DNA of 64,000 nucleotides. It comes from VRUE01 sp036379955 (GTDB lineage Bacteria; Actinomycetota; Thermoleophilia; Solirubrobacterales; 70-9). The position numbers were made by a program, and so were the translations under genes. Below the pieces are notes generated by a model that worked only from the letters and a program-made list of their open reading frames with translations, did not search any database and had not been told where the DNA came from. This document shows, one piece after another, positions 1 to 8,497 of this stretch. Numbering within the stretch: position 1 is the first letter of the stretch; every line of letters begins with the position of its first letter. The stretch covers positions 1 to 64,000 of the forward strand of contig DASVFR010000048.1 in NCBI GenBank assembly GCA_036379955.1, written 5' to 3'.

Positions 1-966
1 CCCAAGTGGTCGGACCAGCGCGCCGAGCGGGTGCGCGGCGCGCTGGTCTGCGCCGTCGTCGCCCTGCTGCTGGCGCTGATCGTCACCGTCTTCGTGCGGG
101 CCTGGCCCTCCTTCGCGCACAACGGGCTCGCCTGGTTCGGCTCCGGCGGCAGCGTCGAAGAACAGCTCAACCAGATCTACCTCTCCGGCCTCGAAGGCGC
201 CAACTACGTCTACACCTTCCACGCCTGGCCGCTGATCTGGAGCACGCTCCTGATCGTCGGTGGGGCGGTCCTCCTCGCCCTCTTCTCCTCCCTCTTCGTA
301 GCCGTCTTCCTGGTCGAGTTCGCGCCGGAGCGGATGCGGGGGGTGCTGCAGCCGGTTGTCCGCTTCCTCGCCAGCGTGCCCTCGGTCATCTACGGCCTGC
401 TCGGCGTGCTGGTGGCGGTCCCCTTCATCGGCAACCATCTCGTCACCGAGCCCCAGAGGGCCTCGGTCGCCGGCGTGATCTCGCTCAGCGGCTACAGCCT
501 GCTGGCGGCGGTGCTGATCCTCACCGTGATGATCGCGCCGCTGATGATCTCGATCTTCTCCGACGGCCTGCGCTCCGTCCGGCCGGGCTGGCTCGAAGGG
601 TCCCTGGCGATGGGGGTCAACCGCTGGCGCACGACCTGGAAGATCGGCGTGCGCACCGCCCGCCCCGCGATCGTCGCCGGCACGGTGCTCGCCGTGGCGC
701 GGGCGACAGGGGAGGCGGTGATGCTGGCGATGGTTTCCGGCTCGGTCGCCTTCTCGCCGAATCCCGCCGACGGCTTGATCTTCATCTACGAGCCCTCGCG
801 GCCATTGGCGCCGACGATCGTCAAGAACATCGACTCGCTCGGCTCGCCGCCCTCCAACGCGACCCTGTTCGCGATCGCCGCGGTGCTGCTCTTCTCCGCC
901 GCGCTCTTCTCCCTGGCCGGCTGGGTGGCGCGGCGGGCGATGCGCAAATACGGAGCGACCGCGTGA
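1..966 (+). CDS. pstC: Phosphate ABC transporter permease PstC (5' end cut by window)
   Basis: Inner-membrane permease that forms the phosphate channel with PstA and is energised by PstB. The frame is open from base 1, and the GTG at 31 sits inside an already open frame, so the N-terminus probably lies outside the window. Several hydrophobic segments are visible. The BPD_transp_1 region with its EAA-type loop (EGSLAMGVNRWRTTWKI, about codons 199-215) contacts the ATPase. The gene overlaps pstA by 4 nt (GTGA), indicating translational coupling. The phosphate-binding protein PstS is not in the window and would be expected just upstream. Confidence 0.93.
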   Translation, partial: PKWSDQRAERVRGALVCAVVALLLALIVTVFVRAWPSFAHNGLAWFGSGGSVEEQLNQIYLSGLEGANYVYTFHAWPLIWSTLLIVGGAVLLALFSSLFVAVFLVEFAPERMRGVLQPVVRFLASVPSVIYGLLGVLVAVPFIGNHLVTEPQRASVAGVISLSGYSLLAAVLILTVMIAPLMISIFSDGLRSVRPGWLEGSLAMGVNRWRTTWKIGVRTARPAIVAGTVLAVARATGEAVMLAMVSGSVAFSPNPADGLIFIYEPSRPLAPTIVKNIDSLGSPPSNATLFAIAAVLLFSAALFSLAGWVARRAMRKYGATA

Positions 967-1967
967 CCGGGGCTCCGGTCGCCACACCCCCGGCGCAGCC
1001 CTCGCCCGCCGCGTCCACTCCGCCTCCGAGCCGCAAGGGAGCGGTCGAGGCGAGCGCCACCTGGCGCCTCTCCGACCGCGTCGGCCTGGCGATCTGCTGG
1101 GCTCTGGGCTTGCTCTTCTGCGCGATCGCCGTCGCGATCGTCGCCTACCTGCTCGTCAAGGGGCTCACCTACCTGAAGCCCTCGATGCTGGTCACCCCCG
1201 CCAGCGGCGGCTTCGACCAGAGCGAAAGCGGCGGCTTCTCAGACGCACTCTTCGGCACGCTGATCGTGGGAGCGATGGGCATCGCGATCGCGCTGCCGAT
1301 CGGCGTCGCCGTCGCGATCTGGCTGGTCGAGTACGGGCGGCCCGCCGCCCTGGCGCGGGTCGCCGAATCGACGATCGAGGCGATCGCCGGCATCCCCTCG
1401 ATCGTGCTCGCCCTCTTCGGCACCGTGATCTTCTCCAGCACGGCGCTCGGCTTCCTCAGCCGCACCACGGAAGGAGTCGTCTTCGGCCGCTCCTTCTTCG
1501 CCGCCTCGGCGATGCTCTCGCTGGTCGCGCTGCCGCTGGTCGTCGCCAGCACCCGCGAGGGGCTGAACGCGATCCCAGGGCACGTGCGCGAGGCTTCCTA
1601 CGCGGTAGGGAAGACCAAGATCGCGACCACGCGGCGGATCCTGCTGCCCACTGCCCGCCCCCAGATCGCGACCGGCGCGATGCTCGGCCTCGGCCGCATC
1701 ATCGGCGACACGGCGATCATCGTCGTCCTCCTCGGCGCCACCCAGAACTTCGCCCCGGTCGGCAGCGCCTTCCCGATCAACTACCTGCGCGGCGCGGGCA
1801 CGACGCTGACCAACTTCGTCTACGAGGCCTCCCCGACCGGGAACCTCAACCAACCGCAGAAGGCCTACGCGGCGGCCTTCGTCCTGCTGCTGATGGTGCT
1901 GGCCCTGAACGCGGCCGTCGACGTCGTCCATCGCCGCGCGAGAAAGGCGGGAACGTGGAGTTCGTAA
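963..1967 (+). CDS. pstA: Phosphate ABC transporter permease PstA
   Basis: Second membrane subunit of the high-affinity phosphate importer. The start is GTG at 963, overlapping the pstC stop; the longer open frame upstream is only an alternate-frame shadow of pstC. After a Pro/Ala-rich cytoplasmic tail of about 40 residues come six predicted hydrophobic segments and the transporter inner-membrane domain. The EAA loop is EASYAVGKTKIATTRRI and is followed by GLGRIIGDTAIIV. Its end overlaps the predicted pstB start by 13 nt. The 334-residue length is normal for PstA plus a short N-terminal extension. Confidence 0.92.
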   Translation: MTGAPVATPPAQPSPAASTPPPSRKGAVEASATWRLSDRVGLAICWALGLLFCAIAVAIVAYLLVKGLTYLKPSMLVTPASGGFDQSESGGFSDALFGTLIVGAMGIAIALPIGVAVAIWLVEYGRPAALARVAESTIEAIAGIPSIVLALFGTVIFSSTALGFLSRTTEGVVFGRSFFAASAMLSLVALPLVVASTREGLNAIPGHVREASYAVGKTKIATTRRILLPTARPQIATGAMLGLGRIIGDTAIIVVLLGATQNFAPVGSAFPINYLRGAGTTLTNFVYEASPTGNLNQPQKAYAAAFVLLLMVLALNAAVDVVHRRARKAGTWSS

Positions 1968-2926
1968 GCCCTGTGTCCGAGCTTGACCGTGAGGTGGGAG
2001 GGGTGGCCCCCGAGGCTCTTCCCGGCCCGCCGCCGATCCGGCGCCTGTCGCTGGAGCAGGTCCCGTCCGCGCGCGAGGTGGCCCCGCCGGCCGCGAGCGC
2101 GGCGCCGGGCGTCGCCGCGCCCTCCGGCGGCTTCACCGCGGCGCGGCGCTCGGTCAGCGCGCCCCAGTTCTCGATCCGGCGCATGGAGATCGACGACGTC
2201 TCGGTCTCCTACGCCGAGCGCGAAGCGGTCAAGTCGGTCTCGATGCCGGTGCGCCAGGGGGAGGTGCTGGCCCTGATCGGCCCCTCGGGGTGTGGCAAGA
2301 CGACGCTGCTGCGCTCGCTCAACCGGCTCACCGAGCTGACCCGCACCGCCACGCTGAGCGGCCGCATCCTGCTTGACGACGTCGATGTTCGCCTGATCGA
2401 GCCAACCCTGCTGCGGCGCCGGGTGACGATGGTCTTCCAACAGCCCAACCCGTTCCCGATGAGCGTCTTCGACAACATCGCCTACGTGCTGCGCGAGCAG
2501 GGCTCGCGCCGGGCGCGCCGCAAGACGCTCGAGCCCAAGGTGCACAGCGCCCTGCAGCGCGCCGGCCTCTTCGAGGAGGTCAAGGACAACCTCGACCATC
2601 CCGCCCTGCGCCTCTCCGGTGGCCAGCAGCAGCGGCTCTGCATCGCCCGCGCGCTCGCCGCCGAGCCCGAGGTGCTGCTGCTCGACGAGCCCTGCTCGGC
2701 GCTCGACCCGCAGTCGACGCAGGTGATCGAGGACCTGATCGTGAAGCTGCGCGACGACGTCGCCGTCGTCATCGTCACCCACAACCTGCAGCAGGCCTAC
2801 CGGATCGCCGACCACGTCGCCTTCATGTACCTGGGCGAGCTGGTCGAGTACGCCAGCGCCACCGCCCTCTTCGGCTCGCCCCGCGAGCAGCGCACCCGGG
2901 AGTACGTGAGCGGTGCCTTCGGCTAG
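1955..2926 (+). CDS. pstB: Phosphate ABC transporter ATP-binding protein PstB, with N-terminal extension
   Basis: ATPase that powers phosphate import. Walker A is GPSGCGKTT (about residues 109-117); the signature LSGGQQQR, Walker B VLLLDEP and the switch His (VTHNLQQA) are all intact. Family members usually begin close to the equivalent of Met77 (base 2183). Here the open frame continues upstream as an Ala/Pro-rich tail to a GTG at 1955 that overlaps the pstA stop. The overlap favours the long form, but a start at 2183 cannot be excluded. No phoU follows in this window. Confidence 0.9.
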   Translation: MEFVSPVSELDREVGGVAPEALPGPPPIRRLSLEQVPSAREVAPPAASAAPGVAAPSGGFTAARRSVSAPQFSIRRMEIDDVSVSYAEREAVKSVSMPVRQGEVLALIGPSGCGKTTLLRSLNRLTELTRTATLSGRILLDDVDVRLIEPTLLRRRVTMVFQQPNPFPMSVFDNIAYVLREQGSRRARRKTLEPKVHSALQRAGLFEEVKDNLDHPALRLSGGQQQRLCIARALAAEPEVLLLDEPCSALDPQSTQVIEDLIVKLRDDVAVVIVTHNLQQAYRIADHVAFMYLGELVEYASATALFGSPREQRTREYVSGAFG

Positions 2927-3107
2927 GCGTGCGAAACCAGCCGCGGCGCTCGCGGCCTGCGCACTGCTCGTCGCGGCGCCGCTCGGCGGCTGCTCGACGA
3001 CGCAGGAGAAGGCGACCGCGAAGCGGGCGGAATCGAAGCGCATCCTCGAAAGGCGCGAACGCAAGCGGCACGCCAAGTCCCACGACCACCGGAGCGAACA
3101 ACGATGA
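2913..3107 (+). CDS. Small predicted lipoprotein in the pst operon
   Basis: A 64-residue protein with a basic N-terminus, a hydrophobic segment (about residues 9-22) and a lipobox LGGC with Cys27. The mature part is short, highly charged and rich in Lys, Arg and Glu. The GTG start lies 14 nt inside the 3' end of pstB, and its TGA overlaps the ATG of the next gene, so it fits the chain of coupled genes. I do not recognise the family. A membrane-anchored accessory of phosphate uptake is an inference from position only. Confidence 0.6.
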   Translation: MPSARRAKPAAALAACALLVAAPLGGCSTTQEKATAKRAESKRILERRERKRHAKSHDHRSEQR

Positions 3108-3760
3108 ACGTCTCAGCCCAGCAGTCCCCGCCGGTCGGGAGCGGCCGCTACGAGCCCTGCGAGGAGTGCGGCGCACCGCTCGACCCCCAGCAGCGCTACT
3201 GCATCCAATGCGCGGCCCGGCGCGGCAACGGGGCCAATCCCTCCTCGCGCTACTTCGCGGCGATGAGCAAGCGGGCGCACCGCAAGCCGCTGCGCCCGCC
3301 CGCCAAGGCGCCCTCGAGCAGCCGCGCGGCGGCGGTCGGGTTCTTTGCGCTGCTTCCGATCGCCGTCGCGATCGGGGTCGTCGTCGGCCGCAGCGGCGCC
3401 GGCAACGGCTCCGAAGAGGCCCTGCTGGAAGCGCTGCGCAAGCAGCCCGCGGTGGCGCCGAGCACGACCGGTGCGAGCCCGACGACGGCCTCGACCGCCA
3501 AGAAGGGCAAGGCGGCGAAGGGGCCGGCAAAGGACGGCGGCAAGGTGGTCGCCCACACCAGCAACGGCGACGTGCACCAGATCGCGGGCTTCAAGCCGCC
3601 TCCCGAGAAGGTGAAGGAAGACACCAGGCTGGTCGAAGAAAACCCCGAACAGGTCGGTTCCAGCTACATCGAAGCCCAGCAGAACCTCCCAGACGTCGTC
3701 GTGATCGGCGGCGACCCTGGCTCTGCGCCGGCGCCGTCCGGGAAGGCGGGCGAACCGTGA
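3104..3760 (+). CDS. Zinc-ribbon, single-TM protein of unknown function
   Basis: A 218-residue protein. An N-terminal zinc ribbon has Cys19, Cys22, Cys33 and Cys36 (CEECG...CIQC), followed by a basic linker. One membrane segment lies near residues 75-95, and a Ser/Thr/Ala/Lys-rich tail follows, presumably outside the cell. Its ATG overlaps the lipoprotein stop (ATGA) and its stop overlaps the next start (GTGA). The layout, a cytoplasmic zinc finger with an extracytoplasmic tail, suggests a sensor or scaffold, but no function can be assigned. Confidence 0.7.
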   Translation: MNVSAQQSPPVGSGRYEPCEECGAPLDPQQRYCIQCAARRGNGANPSSRYFAAMSKRAHRKPLRPPAKAPSSSRAAAVGFFALLPIAVAIGVVVGRSGAGNGSEEALLEALRKQPAVAPSTTGASPTTASTAKKGKAAKGPAKDGGKVVAHTSNGDVHQIAGFKPPPEKVKEDTRLVEENPEQVGSSYIEAQQNLPDVVVIGGDPGSAPAPSGKAGEP

Positions 3761-4176
3761 GCGCGCTCGGCGAGGCGCTGAGTAGACCGGCGCGGGCCTG
3801 GAGGTCTCGTCGTGAGGGGGTGGGCCGGTCCGTGGCGCCGCCCCCGGCGCAGCCCGATGCCGCCCCCAAGCCCGAGGAGAGCGTCGAGCTGCGCGCCCAG
3901 CGCGACCGGCTGCTCGAGAAGTTCACGATCATGCAGGCCGACCTCGGCGGCGCCTTCTACGAGATGGCGATCCGCGACCACGTGCGGATGGACGTGCTGA
4001 CTCGCAAGGCCGCCGAGCTGCAACGCGTCGACGCCGAGCTGCTCGCGCTCGAGCGAGTGCTGGAGCTGCAACGCACCGACGCCGCCGGGCTCTGCCCGAG
4101 CTGTAACTCGCCCTACGGGGCGGCGGACCGCTTCTGCCCCCAGTGCGGCCACTCGCTGACGGCGGTGGCGCCATGA
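3757..4176 (+). CDS. Coiled-coil protein with C-terminal zinc ribbon
   Basis: A 139-residue protein: a charged, heptad-rich region from about residue 40 to 108, then a zinc ribbon with Cys113, Cys116, Cys127 and Cys130 (CPSCNSPY...CPQCGHS). No signal or membrane segment is seen. The GTG start overlaps the previous stop, and the stop overlaps the ATG of the phosphoesterase-like gene. Two neighbouring zinc-ribbon proteins in one operon suggest they act together. Function unknown. Confidence 0.65.
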   Translation: MSALGEALSRPARAWRSRREGVGRSVAPPPAQPDAAPKPEESVELRAQRDRLLEKFTIMQADLGGAFYEMAIRDHVRMDVLTRKAAELQRVDAELLALERVLELQRTDAAGLCPSCNSPYGAADRFCPQCGHSLTAVAP

Positions 4177-5507
4177 GGGCCGCGATCCGCGCCCAGGCGC
4201 GGCGCGCGGTCGCCGCCGCGGCCTCGCTGACCGGCAAGCGCTTCGGCCTGCTGGTCGCCTCCTCGTTGGTGGCGACCTCGGCGATCGTCGCCAGCGCGAT
4301 GACGGGCGGCGGCGAGAGCGGGGCGCTGGCGGCGCTGCTGGGGCGGGGAATCGGCGGCGCGCCGGCGGCGAGCACCGTCCCGGCGCCGGCCGAGCCCGCG
4401 GGGACCGGACGATCCTCCGGCGGCTCCGCGGATCCCGCCTCGGCGGCGCCATCGCCGGCGCCGGGCCCGGCGCCGGCTCCGGCACTCGAACCGGCGCCGG
4501 AACCGGCGAGCGCCCCGACCGCGGCGGAACCCGGCCCGGAAGCGGGTCGCATCAAGCACGTCTTCGTGATCTCTTTGACCAGTCCCGGCTACGAGGGCTC
4601 GCTCGGCGTCGAATCGCAGATGCCCTACCTCTCGGGCACCCTGCGCCCGCAGGGCACCCTGCTCGGCGGCTACACGTTGCTCGACGGCTCGGCGGCGGCG
4701 AACGGGATCGCCGCGATCGGCGGGCAGCCGCCCAACGCCGCGACGCAGGCCGGCTGCGCCTCCTACGACGCGGTCTCGCCGGTGACCGAAAACAGCGGTG
4801 GCGTGCTTGACGGCAGTGGCTGCGTCTACCCGGTGTCGACGCTGACCCTGGCCGACCAGCTCGGCCTCGGCCACTTCACCTGGCATGCCTACGCGCAGGG
4901 GATGAGCGACGCGAGCGGCGCCCCGGCCAACTGCGTGCACCCTGAAGAGGGCGGGCCCAGCGCCGCCACCGCGCCCGGCGGCTACGCGGCGAGCCAGAAC
5001 CCCTTCGTCTACTTCCACTCCCTTCTCGACCTCGGCGACTGCACGGCGAACGACGTCCCGCTCGAGCAGCTCGACAAGGACCTGGCCAGCGCCAAGCGGA
5101 CACCCAGCTACTCCTACCTTGCCCCGACCCCATGTGAATCGGGCGCGGCTGGCCAGTGCCCCGCGGGCGTGCCCGAAGGCCCGGCCGCCGCCGACGCCTT
5201 CCTCTCGACCTGGGTGCCGAAGATCCTCGAATCGCCCGCCTACAAGGCCGACGGCGTCCTAGTCGTCGCCTTCTCGGCGCTCGACCCTACGGCGCCCGGT
5301 GCGGGCACTCCCGATGCTCTGCGCACGGGCGCGCTGCTGCTCTCGCCGTTCCTCGCCCCCGGCTCCACCGATGGCGCCGCCTACGACCCCTACTCGCTGC
5401 TGCGCTCGGTCGAGGACCTCTTCGGCCTAACCCCGCTGGCCCGTGCCGGTGGCAAGGGGACGAAGTCCTTCGCCCCGGCGCTACTGGCGGAAAACGGCGG
5501 GGATTGA
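4173..5507 (+). CDS. Membrane-anchored phosphoesterase-family protein, probably lacking the usual active site
   Basis: A 444-residue protein: one N-terminal membrane anchor (about residues 24-42), a long Ala/Pro/Gly linker, then from about residue 126 a domain like the bacterial phosphoesterase (PF04185, phospholipase C/acid phosphatase) family. It keeps the WHAY-type segment after LTLADQL and the C-terminal LLSPFLAPG...LLRSVEDLFGL block. The family's opening motif (normally IKHVVVLMMENRSFD) reads IKHVFVISLTSPGYEG, and the later D-E-x-G-G-x-x-D-H metal motif is absent. The ATG overlaps the previous stop, so it belongs to the pst-linked operon. A binding or structural role is more likely than catalysis. 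Confidence 0.7.
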   Translation: MRAAIRAQARRAVAAAASLTGKRFGLLVASSLVATSAIVASAMTGGGESGALAALLGRGIGGAPAASTVPAPAEPAGTGRSSGGSADPASAAPSPAPGPAPAPALEPAPEPASAPTAAEPGPEAGRIKHVFVISLTSPGYEGSLGVESQMPYLSGTLRPQGTLLGGYTLLDGSAAANGIAAIGGQPPNAATQAGCASYDAVSPVTENSGGVLDGSGCVYPVSTLTLADQLGLGHFTWHAYAQGMSDASGAPANCVHPEEGGPSAATAPGGYAASQNPFVYFHSLLDLGDCTANDVPLEQLDKDLASAKRTPSYSYLAPTPCESGAAGQCPAGVPEGPAAADAFLSTWVPKILESPAYKADGVLVVAFSALDPTAPGAGTPDALRTGALLLSPFLAPGSTDGAAYDPYSLLRSVEDLFGLTPLARAGGKGTKSFAPALLAENGGD

Positions 5508-5593
5508 GGGACGACTGTCGGCCTCGCGAAGGCCGGGCAGTGCATCCCAGCACACGATCTGATTTGGCCCGCAATCGCTAGGCTCTGAGCCTC

Positions 5594-6472
5594 GTGGCGG
5601 GCGGCGGTACTCCATCGGGCCTTTTTGTAGGCTTGACGACGTTTGATCTCGTCCACTACGTGGAACGCTTTCCACGTGACGACGAGAAGATCCAAGCGAC
5701 TGATCGTTGGGTTGGCGCAGGCGGGCCGGCTGCGAACGCGGCGATTGCCTTCGCCTCGCTAGGGGGAAACCCCACACTTCTCACAGCGATCGGAACCGGG
5801 ACGCTGTCGGTGGCCGCTCGAGACGACCTTTCGGCTCTCGGCGTTCGAGTGGTCGATCTGGCGGAGGGCGGCAGCTTGCCAACCTCAAGCATCATCGTTG
5901 ATGACTCTGGCCGGCGGACGGTTGTATCGCTAAACGCTCGGGGATTCGACGAGTCGGAGATGTCGAACCGCACTCCCGACTTCGAGGACCCCGATGTAGT
6001 CGTCGTTGATTCTCATTTTCCGAACGTAGTTAAAGAGGTATTGAGTCGCATCGGTGCGAGCGAGACCCCGGTCGTTTTCGACCCCGGCGGCTATAAGGAC
6101 CATGTCTACGACCTGATGCGGGAATGCGACCACGTGATCGCTTCCTGTTCTTTGGCTCCAAATCTGCCATCCTCACAGCTGCTGGAGCGACTGCTGAGCC
6201 ATGGCCCACGTCTGGCGGCGGTGTCTGTGGGATCCAGTCCGACGGTTGCCTCGATCGACGGACAAGCGATTGAGCTCAGGGTGCCGCAAACCGATGCAAT
6301 AGACACGATGGGGGCAGGAGACGTCTTGCATGGCGCCTATGCCTATGGCATCTCGAATGGAGCACCTCTTCAGAGAGCACTGGAAGATGCGACGGCAATA
6401 GCGTCTCAGTCTTGTGCGACGCATGGGCCACGCCCCGGTGGCTCACTTGGAATGTCTACCGATATCGCATGA
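5594..6472 (+). CDS. PfkB-family carbohydrate kinase
   Basis: A 292-residue ribokinase-like kinase that transfers ATP phosphate to a sugar or nucleoside; the substrate is not predictable. It has the N-terminal VGAGGPAANAA substrate-binding segment and the C-terminal DTMGAGDVLHG signature near residue 237, which holds the catalytic Asp and anion hole. Base use is clearly more AT-rich and codon use less biased than in the pst genes, marking the start of an accessory block. Its TGA overlaps the ATG of the next gene, suggesting a two-gene operon. Confidence 0.85.
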   Translation: MAGGGTPSGLFVGLTTFDLVHYVERFPRDDEKIQATDRWVGAGGPAANAAIAFASLGGNPTLLTAIGTGTLSVAARDDLSALGVRVVDLAEGGSLPTSSIIVDDSGRRTVVSLNARGFDESEMSNRTPDFEDPDVVVVDSHFPNVVKEVLSRIGASETPVVFDPGGYKDHVYDLMRECDHVIASCSLAPNLPSSQLLERLLSHGPRLAAVSVGSSPTVASIDGQAIELRVPQTDAIDTMGAGDVLHGAYAYGISNGAPLQRALEDATAIASQSCATHGPRPGGSLGMSTDIA

Positions 6473-7362
6473 AAGACTTGCGCAGGTCGGGGTCCGAACG
6501 GCTGGTCAACGTTGAGATGCTGGCTGCGTTCGTTGGCCTGTTGCTCATCGCGGTCTCTTTTGCCACGCCAAGTCCCTGGCGGGAAATACTCGTCGCGGTG
6601 GCCTCATCGTTCTTGTTCATGACTTCACTGTTGTTGGTGCAGACATTCCACCGCCGCTACTTGAACACCGTCTCGAATGCATTCTTCGGAAGCGAGATGC
6701 TTGAGCGCTGTGCGGTGTTCGTTTTCCCTGAGTTCGTTCTTGCGCCCGAGGTGGTCGAATCGCTTGCGGGTCATAACCCGCAGCGCCTGTATGCGAAGTC
6801 AAAGAAGCAGTTTGCGAACACCGTTCATCGCATTGACCTGCCGCGTGCGGTTGCCGCGAACGATATGGAAGCGCTTGTATACCTCGCTGGCCTATTCGAA
6901 TCGAATCACGGCCGGAGGTTTGAGCTGCGGCCCGACACTACGGCCGTACATCAGTGCGACTGCAGCTTTATGTCCGTCGGGCTGAGCAGCAATGATTGCA
7001 CGCACTTGTACTTGACGACTTCAGAGACGCCGCTGTTCGAGATCGTTCCAGACGGCAACGGTTCGGAGTATGTGAAGCTGCAAGACGGTTCTGAGTTTCG
7101 TAGCGACGAGGAGCGCCAGGTAGGCCTAGTGCTCCGGCATACGCCGGAACCAGAAGACCATCCAGGTCGGCGATGGTTTCTCGTTGCGGGAGTGGGGCCA
7201 GTGGGGACTATCGGTGCGGCTTGGTATCTCGCAGAAAAGTGGAGAACCCTACATCGGCAGGTGGGGGAGCGTGATTTCGTAACGGTGATATCCGTCCCTT
7301 CGGCAACTGAGCGACGCGTCAAGCTGGAGGCGGTCCTCGTGGACGCCGTTAAGCTCGTCTGA
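6469..7362 (+). CDS. Two-TM protein with an uncharacterised Gly-rich soluble domain
   Basis: A 297-residue protein starting at the ATG that overlaps the kinase stop. Two membrane segments (about residues 15-32 and 38-58) are followed by a soluble region. Its conserved-looking parts are FMSVGLSSND, VGLVLRHTPEP and VAGVGPVGTIGAAWYLAE. The two Gly-rich strand-turn motifs suggest a Rossmann-like or ligand-binding fold tethered to the membrane. I cannot name the family. Codon use is AT-richer than the surroundings, and it ends 1 nt from the convergent kinase gene. Confidence 0.7.
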   Translation: MKDLRRSGSERLVNVEMLAAFVGLLLIAVSFATPSPWREILVAVASSFLFMTSLLLVQTFHRRYLNTVSNAFFGSEMLERCAVFVFPEFVLAPEVVESLAGHNPQRLYAKSKKQFANTVHRIDLPRAVAANDMEALVYLAGLFESNHGRRFELRPDTTAVHQCDCSFMSVGLSSNDCTHLYLTTSETPLFEIVPDGNGSEYVKLQDGSEFRSDEERQVGLVLRHTPEPEDHPGRRWFLVAGVGPVGTIGAAWYLAEKWRTLHRQVGERDFVTVISVPSATERRVKLEAVLVDAVKLV

Positions 7363-7363
7363 G

Positions 7364-8068
7364 TTAGGGGTCAGGAATGATGGACTGGCCGGTTGCGGGG
7401 TCCGTCAGTCCCCTCAGGAGAGGGTCCTGCTGATCGATCTCGAGGACTCGGTCGGCCCGAGATTGCGTGGCGGCAATCTCCTGCGCATTGGCGAGATCGG
7501 AATTCACCACGTGAGAGCTGGCCTCCGGAAGGGACTTTCCAGCGTCGAGTTGTCGCTTGATCAAGCGATCTTTTATGGATTTGAGATCGGTCATGACGTA
7601 CCAGACGCAGTCAAGGAGAGTCCGGACTAGGGACCAAGGCCAATTCGGCAGGAGGAGGTAGTTTCCCTCGATGAAGACCAGCTGTGCTGTCGGTGGCACT
7701 GATATGGCATCCGGGACTGGTTCGTGAAGAAGGCGACTGTACGCTGGCCAGGTCATCGGCACTGGGGAATTCGAGATGTGTGCAATAGCCTCGACAAATC
7801 GATGACCGTCAAAAGTGGATGGGGCACCCTTGCGGTCGCGCAGTCCGGCGTCTGTCAGCTCCTGGTTCGTGAGGTGAAAGCCATCCATGGGAAGCCCAAT
7901 GGCGTGCTGCTCACCCAATTCCCGTGAACAGGCTTTGACGAGGGCCTCGACCAGGGTTGACTTCCCGGCCCCAGGCTGTCCGGTTATTCCGATGAGATAA
8001 CGCGCTTTCCCCGATGCCTGCAGTTGGGAGACCGCATCCTTGGCAAGGCTGGCAATGGGATCGCTCAT
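7364..8068 (-). CDS. P-loop nucleoside/sugar kinase (uridine kinase/FrcK-like)
   Basis: A 234-residue P-loop kinase of the phosphoribulokinase/uridine kinase superfamily. Walker A is GQPGAGKST (residues 30-38), the PMDGFH substrate motif follows, and FIEGNYLL is the Walker B-like strand. Members phosphorylate sugars or nucleosides; the exact substrate is unknown. Its ATG abuts the stop of the upstream PIN gene on the same strand, so the two may be co-transcribed. It converges on the two-TM gene with a 1-nt gap. Confidence 0.82.
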   Translation of the reverse strand: MSDPIASLAKDAVSQLQASGKARYLIGITGQPGAGKSTLVEALVKACSRELGEQHAIGLPMDGFHLTNQELTDAGLRDRKGAPSTFDGHRFVEAIAHISNSPVPMTWPAYSRLLHEPVPDAISVPPTAQLVFIEGNYLLLPNWPWSLVRTLLDCVWYVMTDLKSIKDRLIKRQLDAGKSLPEASSHVVNSDLANAQEIAATQSRADRVLEIDQQDPLLRGLTDPATGQSIIPDP

Positions 8069-8497
8069 CTAGCTCGGCGGTATCGGAACGGGCGTCACCG
8101 ACAGGCCCTCGATTCCCTCGAAATCACCGGGATTGCACGTGTAGACCGGGAGGTCGTTGGCGATCGCGGTCGCGGCGATCATTGCGTCATACGTGCGAGC
8201 GGCGGTCTTGCGTCCCGCTCGACGCAGTGACGCGGCAACCCGGCCGAAGGCGCGGGCGGCGTCGGCGTCGAAGGGCAGCGGATCGAAGTCGGCCTCGGCC
8301 TGTTGGAGATGGGCCTGGCGATTGGCCCGCTCGCCCTCATCCGCTGCGACCAACGGGCCGACCGCGAGCTCAGCGAGCGTGACCGCCGTAATGACTGGCT
8401 CCTCTGGCAGGCTGGCAGGGTCGCGCAGGCGTTGGAGGAGGATGACCGTCGAGGTATCGAGGATTCCCCGCTCCCTCGCTTGCTCAACCCCTTTCAA
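8069..8497 (-). CDS. vapC: PIN-domain ribonuclease toxin (VapC family)
   Basis: A 142-residue PIN domain, the toxin of a type II toxin-antitoxin pair that cleaves RNA with Mg2+ or Mn2+. Acidic residues of the active site are visible: Asp in ILDTST, Glu in TLAELAVG, Asp in YDAMIAATA and Asp in NPGDF. It overlaps the upstream antitoxin gene by 4 nt, the usual arrangement. Its stop directly abuts the P-loop kinase start, which is unusual and may mean read-through transcription into that gene. Confidence 0.88.
   Translation of the reverse strand: MKGVEQARERGILDTSTVILLQRLRDPASLPEEPVITAVTLAELAVGPLVAADEGERANRQAHLQQAEADFDPLPFDADAARAFGRVAASLRRAGRKTAARTYDAMIAATAIANDLPVYTCNPGDFEGIEGLSVTPVPIPPS

Noticed and set aside
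6..962. Long open frame running in front of pstA
   Set aside because: Arg/Ala-rich alternate-frame translation over pstC; only the part from GTG 963 resembles PstA.
2929..3756. Upstream extension of the coiled-coil zinc-ribbon gene
   Set aside because: The extension is out-of-frame translation of the preceding lipoprotein and zinc-ribbon genes; GTG 3757 has the coupled overlap.
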